Below, piece by piece: positions 1-6,001 of a DNA stretch of 8,604 nucleotides; position 1 is the first letter of the stretch; each line of letters starts with the position of its first letter. The translations under genes and the position numbers were made by a program. Source of the DNA: Candidatus Methanomethylophilaceae archaeon (lineage in GTDB: Archaea > Thermoplasmatota > Thermoplasmata > Methanomassiliicoccales > Methanomethylophilaceae); assembly GCA_023230065.1 (NCBI GenBank), contig JALNYB010000055.1, positions 1 through 8,604 on the forward strand, written 5' to 3'. The notes beneath the pieces are model-generated. The model was given only the letters and a program-made list of their open reading frames with translations. It did not search any database and was not told where the DNA came from.

Positions 1-854
1 GAGCTGTAGTTCCTGTACTCATAGGCGGTGCCGTTTCATATCATGATGATTCATTCTGCTGGTGGATCTTCCTGATGGTGCTGGTATGCGGATGTCTTCT
101 TCAGTCGGCTGCTAATCTTCTCAACACATATGGTGATTTTGTCAAAGGTACAGATACTGCGGACAATCATACCCGTTCTCCCGAATTGGTCACAGGTGAA
201 CTGAAGCCTAAGGATGTCTTCCTTATGGGAATCGCTTGTCTCGGTATAACGGCATTGTGTGGTCTTGTATTCATTTGGTATATCGGATGGGGGATCCTCA
301 TTTTCGGATTGATCGGTATTGCCGGAGCAGGTCTTTATACGATAGGCGTATCGTACAAGTATCATGGAATGGGGCAGATCGGTTGTTTCTTTTTGATGGG
401 GATATTGATGCCTCTAGGAACATATTATGTGATGGCCGGAGCGTTATCGTGGGAAGTGTTCTTGATGTCTCTCCCCAATGCGTTTATGATAACTGCCGTT
501 TTAAGCGGAAATGAGACCAGAGATTATTACAGTGATATGGAGGCAAGGGTCGGAACGCTGTCCAATCATTTTTCATATGAGGGAAGTAGAAAAATATATC
601 TTTTTTTGAATATCATCGGATATCCGATCCTGCTGATATTATTGATATTACAGGTTCTGCCTTGGCCATGTGCATTAGCATTTGTTGCTTTGATAGATCT
701 CAATGTTCTGATAAAGAACAGCAGTAAAATAAAGGAAAATGTGAAGAACAATAGATTATTGGTGCCTCTGGCCTTCAAACATAATTGGCATTTCGGAGTT
801 CTTCTGGTTATAGGATATTTATTAGCGTATTACGCGATCGAGGGATTGATATGA
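1..854 (+). CDS. UbiA/MenA-family prenyltransferase, 5' end missing
   Basis: Integral membrane enzyme that would attach a polyprenyl chain to an aromatic acceptor. The frame is open from base 3, so the start lies before the window; 284 residues are visible. Two acidic motifs of the family can be seen. The first is NLLNTYGDFVKGTD just after the Met codon at base 75, which resembles the MenA form NxxxDxxxGxD. The second, NETRDYYSD, lies near base 510 and fits the N-x-x-R-D-x-x-x-D motif; together they bind the Mg-diphosphate of the prenyl donor. Hydrophobic segments alternate with short loops, as expected for a multi-helix protein. The stop codon TGA overlaps the ATG of the next gene, a UbiE/MenG-like methyltransferase, which suggests translational coupling and a shared quinone-like or methanophenazine-like pathway. 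The family is clear; the aromatic substrate is not. A role in archaeal ether-lipid assembly (geranylgeranylglyceryl phosphate prenylation) is less likely given the neighbour. Confidence 0.85.
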   Translation, partial: AVVPVLIGGAVSYHDDSFCWWIFLMVLVCGCLLQSAANLLNTYGDFVKGTDTADNHTRSPELVTGELKPKDVFLMGIACLGITALCGLVFIWYIGWGILIFGLIGIAGAGLYTIGVSYKYHGMGQIGCFFLMGILMPLGTYYVMAGALSWEVFLMSLPNAFMITAVLSGNETRDYYSDMEARVGTLSNHFSYEGSRKIYLFLNIIGYPILLILLILQVLPWPCALAFVALIDLNVLIKNSSKIKENVKNNRLLVPLAFKHNWHFGVLLVIGYLLAYYAIEGLI

Positions 855-1609
855 ATACAGAGAGTGACACATCCAATGGAGTTCAATTCGAGGGAAAGGA
901 GACATATGTCAAGGACGTTTTTACAGAGATCGCATCATATTATGATGAGATGAATGAGATCATGACCATGGGAATGGTCCAGGGATGGCATAAATTCCTT
1001 CTTGATAAGGCTGGGGATTTCACCGGAAAGAAGTGTCTTGATATTGGAACAGGTACCGGAGAACTTGCATTTTTAGATGCAGAGCGTGCGGGACCGGATG
1101 GAGAGGTCATAGGTGTGGATATCACCCCCAAGATGCTTGAGTTTGCTGAGATCAAAATGAAAGCACTCGATCTTCCTAAAGATGTCGTCTTCGAAGAGGG
1201 AGATGCGCTCAATCTGAAGTATGAGGACAATTCATTCGATATTGTATCCTCGGGCTACATGCTCAGGAACGTTACGGATGTTCAACAGGCGATCGATGAG
1301 ATGTACAGAGTACTCAAGGTCGGCGGAAAATTCGTTGTCGCAGATCTCGGACAGCCTGATAATAGGGTCGTTCATTATTTTTACAAATGGTATATGAAGC
1401 ACAGGGTAACGAAGATGGGTCGTAAGTATGATAAGGGAAAGGTTATCGATGGCAAGGTTCCGGCATATGATTGGCTGACCTCATCAGTGGTTGGATTTCC
1501 TCATGGAAAAGAAATGACTGCGAAGTTCATGGCAGCCGGTTTTAAGGATGCTAAGTTCTGTACGAAGACATTTGGCGCAGTATACTTTTATTACGGGACT
1601 AAAGAATAA
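851..1609 (+). CDS. UbiE/MenG-like SAM-dependent methyltransferase
   Basis: Class I SAM-dependent methyltransferase of 252 residues, the usual size for UbiE/MenG, which methylate the ring of a prenylated quinone precursor. The SAM-binding glycine motif LDIGTGTGEL is at residues 63-72, the acidic residue after strand two is Asp90 (VIGVDIT), and the family-typical stretch from SGYMLRNVTD to RVLKVGGKFVVADLG covers about 134-167. I chose the ATG at 851: it overlaps the upstream TGA as ATGA, a GAGG lies at 840-843, and the longer reading from 785 would add 22 residues inside the prenyltransferase gene without resemblance to the family. Coupling to the UbiA-like gene argues that both act on one lipid-soluble redox carrier. 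Methanogens are not expected to make ordinary menaquinone, so the true substrate is open; another small prenylated aromatic is possible. Confidence 0.85.
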   Translation: MNTESDTSNGVQFEGKETYVKDVFTEIASYYDEMNEIMTMGMVQGWHKFLLDKAGDFTGKKCLDIGTGTGELAFLDAERAGPDGEVIGVDITPKMLEFAEIKMKALDLPKDVVFEEGDALNLKYEDNSFDIVSSGYMLRNVTDVQQAIDEMYRVLKVGGKFVVADLGQPDNRVVHYFYKWYMKHRVTKMGRKYDKGKVIDGKVPAYDWLTSSVVGFPHGKEMTAKFMAAGFKDAKFCTKTFGAVYFYYGTKE

Positions 1610-1631
1610 TCAGTCTTTATTACGACATAAT

Positions 1632-1658
1632 AGAGGGAGTTCCCACTCCCTCTTTGTT
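1632..1658. terminator. Hairpin terminator between convergent genes
   Basis: A perfect 9-bp stem (AGAGGGAGT at 1632-1640 with ACTCCCTCT at 1645-1653) and a 4-base loop lie between the UbiE-like stop (1609) and the aminopeptidase stop (1658). The plus strand continues with the T-rich TTTGTTTATTGTTT, so termination of the plus-strand pair is better supported. The minus-strand side has fewer T residues, so two-way function is inferred. Confidence 0.7.
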
Positions 1659-3070
1659 TATTGTTTGACGTTCTTGCTTGCATAGAAAGCGAGGATCGCT
1701 TTGTAGAGCATATAGACATCTGCTTTCGATGTGACCTCGAGAGGTGCATGCATCGAGAGCACAGGTACACCCATATCGACCGTGTCGAGGTTATGCACCG
1801 ATATTTCGGAAGCAATGGTTCCACCGCCGCCGATGTCCACTTTACCCAATTCTCCGACTTGCCAGGTGATCTTTGCTTCATCGAGGATGTTACGAAGGAA
1901 TCCCATGACCTCCGCCGAAGCATCGTTGGTAGAGTATTTTCCTCTGGATCCAGTATATTTTGATACAACAGGTCCGCGGTTCAGAAATGAACAGTTATTC
2001 TTCTCGAATACGTCTGCCCATGCCGGATCGATGGCTGCGTTGACGTCGCATGATAGACATATAGATTTTCTGAGGACGTGACGTACTTCTAATCCGTAAG
2101 CGGAAACGAAGTCTTCTACGAAGTCTCTGAAGAAGTATGATCTCATTCCTGTGACTCCATCAGATCCTGTTTCTTCTTTGTCTGCGAATACGGTAACGGT
2201 GGTGAACTCGGGATTGATACAGTCAATTTCTGCCATAAGGCTTGCGTATGCACATGAGCTGTCATCTTGACCGTATGCTCCAATCATAGATCTGTCTAAG
2301 CCTAAGTCACGGGGTTTGAACGCAGGTACGGCACAGAATTCTGCTGAGAGGAAGTCTTCTTCCTTTATTCCGTATTTTTCATTCAAGATCCTCATGATGT
2401 TCAGTTTGACTTTTGCATTTACTTTTTCATCTTCATAAGGCCAGCATCCGATCAGGATGTTGAGCTGTTCCCCCTCGATGATCTCAGGTGCAGACTTCTT
2501 CATCTGATTCTGAGCGAGATGTGGTAAAAGATCCGTCACACAGAAACTGGGGTCTTCCGGATCTTCTCCGATTCTAATTTTAACGGTCTTTCCGTTGTTA
2601 AGTGAGACCACCCCATGTAATGATAACGGAATTGTAGTCCATTGATATTTTTTGATGCCACCATAATAATGCGTTTTGAAGTAGGCCATGTCGGTGTCTT
2701 CAAACAATGGATTGGGTTTGAAGTCAAGTCTTGGGCTGTCAATATGACTTACTCCGATTCTTAGACCTTCGCTTACAGGTTTTATTCCGACAGTTACCAT
2801 AATAAGGTTTTTTCCGCGATTGTTCATATAGAATCTTTCACCTGCGACATATTTCTTGCCGGGTTGGAATTCCTTGAATCCTTTCTTTTTAAGAATAGGT
2901 ATAGTGTAATCAACGACTTCGCGTTCTGTTTTATTTTCTAAGAATTCTTTGTATGGTTCGCAAAATTCCTGAGCTTTATCTAAAAGCGAATTATCGATAT
3001 TTCCGAGATTTTCAGGTTTCATCAGAAGCTTTTCTTCGAGTTTCTGTCCTGTACTCTTATCTTTATCCAT
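1658..3070 (-). CDS. M18-family metallo-aminopeptidase
   Basis: Cytosolic di-zinc aminopeptidase of 470 residues that removes N-terminal amino acids from peptides; M18 enzymes usually form dodecameric shells. Visible family motifs, numbered from the start chosen here, are GVSHIDSPRLD (metal-ligand His109, Asp111), GQDDSSCAYASL (Asp269/Asp270), DKEETGSDGVTG (catalytic Glu299 and ligand Glu300), SCDVNAAIDPAW (Asp342), TGSRGKYSTNDAS (375-385) and SMHAPLEVTSKAD (ligand His441). The GSRGK and NDAS stretches match the subgroup often called simply M18 aminopeptidase in bacteria rather than classical eukaryotic aspartyl aminopeptidase. The start at 3070 is preferred because the frame can extend to 3139 but those 23 residues are polar and unlike the family; GGGGAG lies one base before the chosen ATG, which is unusually close. 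The gene is monocistronic as seen and unrelated to the methylamine operon. Family very likely; residue preference cannot be read from the sequence. Confidence 0.9.
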   Translation of the reverse strand: MDKDKSTGQKLEEKLLMKPENLGNIDNSLLDKAQEFCEPYKEFLENKTEREVVDYTIPILKKKGFKEFQPGKKYVAGERFYMNNRGKNLIMVTVGIKPVSEGLRIGVSHIDSPRLDFKPNPLFEDTDMAYFKTHYYGGIKKYQWTTIPLSLHGVVSLNNGKTVKIRIGEDPEDPSFCVTDLLPHLAQNQMKKSAPEIIEGEQLNILIGCWPYEDEKVNAKVKLNIMRILNEKYGIKEEDFLSAEFCAVPAFKPRDLGLDRSMIGAYGQDDSSCAYASLMAEIDCINPEFTTVTVFADKEETGSDGVTGMRSYFFRDFVEDFVSAYGLEVRHVLRKSICLSCDVNAAIDPAWADVFEKNNCSFLNRGPVVSKYTGSRGKYSTNDASAEVMGFLRNILDEAKITWQVGELGKVDIGGGGTIASEISVHNLDTVDMGVPVLSMHAPLEVTSKADVYMLYKAILAFYASKNVKQ

Positions 3071-3150
3071 GCTCCCCGTATTATTCAAGTTAATACTTGA
3101 TTGTTTTCCAAGTACCAATTGTCGGTTGTGAAAACACATTTAACATGATG

Positions 3151-3160
3151 TTATAATAAG
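3151..3160 (-). promoter_or_regulatory. Possible TATA box of the aminopeptidase gene
   Basis: Read on the minus strand this is CTTATTATAA, an archaeal TATA-like element. A start of transcription about 25 bases downstream would fall near 3130 and leave a leader of about 60 bases before the ATG at 3070. Many TATA-like strings occur in this AT-rich DNA, so the call is weak. Confidence 0.3.
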
Positions 3161-3740
3161 GTGAATTCATTTTTGTGTCGAACGTGTACAGAATTAAGAC
3201 AATTAGAAACCATATTTATTCAATTTTAATGAATTCTGTTTTTTTATATTTGTTGCTACTACCGTTATATAAAACTCTTGAGGTTTAAAAGATTTATTTA
3301 CGATCTAGGATTTTAGAGGTCTGTTTTTTTCATTTATCTAGATTGGTATGTTAGATATAATCTATAATGTTTGGTTGATTACCTTAGACATATGTACAAA
3401 TTTATGTATGTAAATAGATAAATGTTCTAAAATAATTTTGAAATATATTCATATGTTTGATTTATGTGTATATGGATGGACAATTAATCCAATTTAAATA
3501 CTAACGAATATATTAAATATTAGTGTAAAAAACAATTATTGTAATATTTTGAAAAAGTTCTCCAAATTAGATCAATAAAATAAGTGATAAAGTTGTTTGT
3601 CAAATTATTGTATTTAAACTTTTTTCATTAAGTTTTCATTTAATATCAATAGCCAGATAGTGAAAAGTATCAATTTTTTTGAAATTATGTATCACAGTAA
3701 ATTTATGCCGTTAGTTTTTTTCTAAAAGCATAGTTTTAAA

Positions 3741-3797
3741 TATTATATAGTATAAAAAACATAGGTGTTTCTATTTTTCAATATACACTATATAATA
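3741..3797. repeat. 11-bp inverted repeat, AT-rich
   Basis: TATTATATAGT at 3741-3751 is repeated in perfect inverse orientation as ACTATATAATA at 3787-3797. After one mismatch, two more base pairs continue inward. Each arm itself resembles a TATA box. The arms sit about 115-170 bases upstream of mtbC. This may be a regulator site or a chance product of AT-rich sequence. Confidence 0.4.
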
Positions 3798-3836
3798 CTT
3801 TGTGTTGAATCATAGATAATATTAAATACTGATAAG

Positions 3837-3850
3837 ATGGATTCATCCAT
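3837..3850. promoter_or_regulatory. Candidate operator dyad upstream of mtbC
   Basis: ATGGAT and ATCCAT form a perfect 6-bp dyad with a two-base centre (TC). It sits immediately upstream of the TATA-containing dyad at 3859-3877, with the two centres about 24-25 bp apart. Position and symmetry suit a regulator-binding site, but there is no direct evidence that anything binds it. Confidence 0.35.
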
Positions 3851-3858
3851 ATACTTAG

Positions 3859-3877
3859 TCTCGAAATATAATCGAGA
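3859..3877 (+). promoter_or_regulatory. Candidate core promoter of the mtbC operon, TATA box inside a dyad
   Basis: The sequence TCTCGA-AATATAA-TCGAGA is a perfect 6-bp dyad whose 7-base centre is a TATA-like element. Transcription would begin roughly 25 bases downstream, near 3893, leaving a leader of about 20 bases that contains the GGAGG ribosome binding site at 3901-3905. That geometry is normal for an archaeal promoter. The symmetric arms could bind a repressor or other factor that competes with TATA-binding protein; this part is inferred. Confidence 0.5.
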
Positions 3878-3911
3878 TTGATATCAAACGTCTTTTTACA
3901 GGAGGAAGACA

Positions 3912-4547
3912 ATGAATAACGAAAAGCAAGAACTCTATGACGCAATGATAGCATACAAGGTACCTGGAATACAGGCAGCCGTGGATAAAGCAAGAAAAGC
4001 AGGCATGTCTCCAGAAGAGATTATTGAAAATTTAGGTTTAGGAATGACCGAGGTCGGCGTATTGTTCGAGAGAGGGAAGTTGTTCTTGCCTCATGTTCTG
4101 AGTGCGGCCGCAGGAATGAAATCCGCTATGGATGTTTTAGGTCCTGAGATGCTTAAAAATGGAACTGCAAGTGCAGTAAAAGCAAGCGTGGTTATGGGAA
4201 CAGTCGAGGGAGATGTTCACGATATCGGAAAATCTATCTGCTCAACAATGCTTCAGTGTGCCGGATTCGATGTTCATGATCTTGGAAGAGATGTTCCTAA
4301 AGGAGATTTTATAAAAGAGATCAAAGGCGGTTGCAAGATGTGCGGAATGTCTGCACTTATGACAACAACCATGACAGTTCAAAAAGATGTCATTGAGATG
4401 CTCAAAGCAGAAGGCATTCGTGATCAGGTAAAAGTTATGGTCGGAGGCGCGCCCGTAACGCAGGCTTATTGCGATAAGATTGGTGCAGATGTATACGGGG
4501 AGTCAGCATCTGAGACAACAAGGAAAGCTAAAGAATTGAAAATTTAA
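3912..4547 (+). CDS. mtbC: Dimethylamine corrinoid protein MtbC
   Basis: Small cytosolic corrinoid protein (211 residues) that accepts the methyl group of dimethylamine from MtbB and offers it to the methylcobamide:coenzyme M methyltransferase. The N-terminal helical cap (about 1-85) contains the typical VLFERGKLFLPHVLSAA segment. The cobalamin domain follows, with GTVEGDVHDIGKSI (His103 is the expected lower ligand to cobalt), SALMTTT (147-153) and VGGAPVTQAY near 177-186. The GTVEGDVHDIGKSI and STMLQ wording and the position just before mtbB favour MtbC over MttC or MtmC. Cys141 and Cys144 form a CxxC directly before SALMT; family members I recall have other residues there. A GGAGGAAG ribosome site lies five bases before the ATG. 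First gene of the operon, 18 bases before mtbB. The corrinoid-protein family is certain; the dimethylamine assignment rests on similarity and neighbours. Confidence 0.88.
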   Translation: MNNEKQELYDAMIAYKVPGIQAAVDKARKAGMSPEEIIENLGLGMTEVGVLFERGKLFLPHVLSAAAGMKSAMDVLGPEMLKNGTASAVKASVVMGTVEGDVHDIGKSICSTMLQCAGFDVHDLGRDVPKGDFIKEIKGGCKMCGMSALMTTTMTVQKDVIEMLKAEGIRDQVKVMVGGAPVTQAYCDKIGADVYGESASETTRKAKELKI

Positions 4548-4565
4548 GCATATTGGTGATTTACC

Positions 4566-5969
4566 ATGACAGAATACTATACAAGAATGGGTGACGGCAA
4601 AAGGGTTCTGATGTCCAAGGATGCGATCTTCGCAGATTTGGTAGCAGGATCAGCCGATGCAGCAGATATGGGAGGAATACCAGATCTGACATCTGCAGAG
4701 ATAGAGAAACTTTTCGAAATCATTTCGGATAAAAACAGAGTAGTAGGAGTAGAGCCTGGAAATGAGGTCGTTCTTACATACGATATAGGACAGTTAGATT
4801 TCACCGGTGACAATGGAAACAGCGGAAACGGTGTTGACGTCGGAAGGTTGGAATCTGCGCTCTTACATGAGAGGGCACTAGGTGCAGATACTTTCGAGCT
4901 GGCACATGCTGATTATAGTATCAAACCGGTAAAGCCTGTCATCTCCAACGAAATGCAGACAATGGAGGAGATCCAGAACGAGATCGTTGCACCATATTTC
5001 TATGGAGCAATGCCTAATATGGGTCTTTACTACAAGCCCGACGGACCATATGGAAATCCCGCAGATCTTATGAGAGAATACAAGATCGAAGAGGCAATGG
5101 ATCAGGCCGAGAAAGCAGCAGTACATCTCGCAAGGGATATAGAGTATGTTTCTACAAGATTGGTCGCAGCAGGTGCAGACGGTTTCAATTTTGATACCAC
5201 AGCATCAGCTGGAGATGCAGACTGTGTAGGAACACTCAACGGAGTTAAAGCACTCAGAAAAGCCTGTCCAGACACGTACATAAATGTCGGAATGTCCGGA
5301 GAATCAGTCATGGGTATTCATGGAATGATTGAATTCGAAGGTCAGGTCGTCGCAGGACTTTACCCGCATCAGCAGGTAAAGCTTGCAGAGAAAGCTGGAG
5401 CAAATGTCTTTGGTGCAGTAGTTAACACCAACACAAGCAAAAGCCTCGCATGGAACCTTGCGCGTTCAGTTGCATTTACCAAAGTGTGTGTGGAGAAGTC
5501 CAGCATACCGGTCCATGCAAACATGGGAATGGGAGTGGGAGGAATTCCAATGTGTGAAACAGCACCTATTGATGCAGTCACTAGGTGTAATAAGGCAATG
5601 GTAGAGATTGCTAAAGTCGATGGAATATAGGTCGGTGTGGGAGACACAGCCGGTATGGCAGTCCCCCACTTCATGGCTTCTGGAATGGGAGGCATCAGGA
5701 CCGCAGGAGATCTCGTCGCTAGGATGGAATATTCCAAGAATATGAAAGTCGACAAGGCAAAGGATTACGTTGCAAAAAAGCTAGGTCTATCAACACTTGA
5801 GATCGCAGATGAGTACATCATGAGGGAGCTCAGAGAAGAGCTCAAAATCGGTGTAGTCACCGGTGTCCCAGGAGCACCAAGAGGAATAGCAGCTAAGATG
5901 AATATCGAGAAACTTCTCGATATCAAGATCAACAGCTGTGAAAAGTTCAGGGGCATGTTGAAGAACTAA
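4566..5969 (+). CDS. mtbB: Dimethylamine:corrinoid methyltransferase MtbB, with pyrrolysine at an in-frame UAG
   Basis: Transfers a methyl group from dimethylamine to the corrinoid of MtbC, giving monomethylamine. An in-frame TAG at 5628-5630 splits the reading frame; read through as pyrrolysine (residue 355) it yields 467 residues, the known MtbB size, with pyrrolysine within one residue of the Methanosarcina position (356). Family wording runs through both halves: [42 protein letters not shown] and GMGVGGIP before the [12 protein letters not shown] directly after it, and [19 protein letters not shown] near the C-terminus. The downstream half has no start of its own with a ribosome site, so two separate genes are unlikely. 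The GGTGAT at 4555-4560 is a good Shine-Dalgarno element, five bases before the ATG. A stem-loop begins six bases after the TAG. If UAG acted as stop, only a 354-residue fragment would form. Confidence 0.95.
5628..5630 (+). other. In-frame UAG read as pyrrolysine in mtbB
   Basis: The frame is open on both sides (354 codons before, 112 sense codons after) and protein similarity to MtbB is continuous across the codon (VDGI before, VGVGD after). This is the conserved pyrrolysine position of dimethylamine methyltransferases, where the residue is thought to bind and orient the methylamine near the cobalt. Confidence 0.95.
5637..5669 (+). promoter_or_regulatory. Stem-loop 3' of the mtbB UAG (possible recoding element)
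   Basis: GTGGGAGAC (5637-5645) pairs with GTCCCCCAC (5661-5669), giving nine positions with one A-C mismatch. An inner GCC/GGC pair (5649-5651 with 5657-5659) caps it with a GGTAT loop. The stem begins six bases after the TAG, a spacing like that of the PYLIS element described for mtmB. It lies wholly in conserved coding sequence, so the fold may be coincidental. Confidence 0.4.
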
Positions 5970-6001
5970 GCTAGAAGGAATAATTAAGGAGGAAGAAGAA
6001 A

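Larger units (their letters stand above)
3140..3911. other. AT-rich gene-free region upstream of the methylamine operon
   Basis: About 770 bases with no convincing reading frame on either strand and no tRNA-like fold that I can see. Base composition is strikingly AT-rich compared with the flanking genes. It separates divergent genes, so it must hold the promoters of the aminopeptidase (left) and the mtbC operon (right). Recognisable pieces are a strong TATA-like string with no gene behind it (3265-3274), an 11-bp inverted repeat (3741-3751 with 3787-3797), and two short dyads just before mtbC. A reading frame covering 3778-3993 on the minus strand runs into mtbC and has no family resemblance. 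The length is far more than two basic archaeal promoters need, which leaves room for regulators, a small RNA or decayed sequence. Confidence 0.6.

Noticed and set aside
785..850. Longer N-terminus for the UbiE-like protein
   Set aside because: The extra 22 codons lie inside the prenyltransferase gene and do not resemble the family; the ATGA overlap at 851 is a better start.
3071..3139. Longer N-terminus for the aminopeptidase
   Set aside because: The 23 extra residues are unlike M18 proteins, and family resemblance begins around EKLLMKPENLG, which the start at 3070 covers. Not fully excluded because the ribosome site at 3070 is very close to the ATG.
3188..3245. ACAGAATT / AATTCTGT pairing followed by seven T, as a terminator
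   Set aside because: The 8-bp AT-rich arms are 36 bases apart and no gene lies upstream on the plus strand; chance is likely in this composition.
3534..3612. Direct repeat AATTATTGTA (3534-3543 and 3603-3612)
   Set aside because: Ten-base AT-only-like repeats are expected by chance in such AT-rich DNA; no third copy or regular spacing was seen, so it is not a CRISPR or tandem array.
3140..3911. tRNA-Pyl or another structured RNA such as a cobalamin riboswitch
   Set aside because: No cloverleaf, CCA-ready acceptor pairing or conserved B12-box-like core could be seen in the region.
3778..3993. 71-residue minus-strand frame overlapping the mtbC start
   Set aside because: It overlaps mtbC and its promoter, has no recognisable domain, and appears to be an antisense shadow.
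5637..5969. Separate small gene after mtbB
   Set aside because: It is the C-terminal part of MtbB in the same frame after the pyrrolysine codon; its apparent GTG start lacks a ribosome binding site and family resemblance begins right at the UAG.
4566..5969. Frameshift or pseudogene interpretation of the split mtbB and mttB frames
   Set aside because: Both halves stay in the same frame, the interruption in each is only a TAG, and each falls at the known pyrrolysine position of its family.
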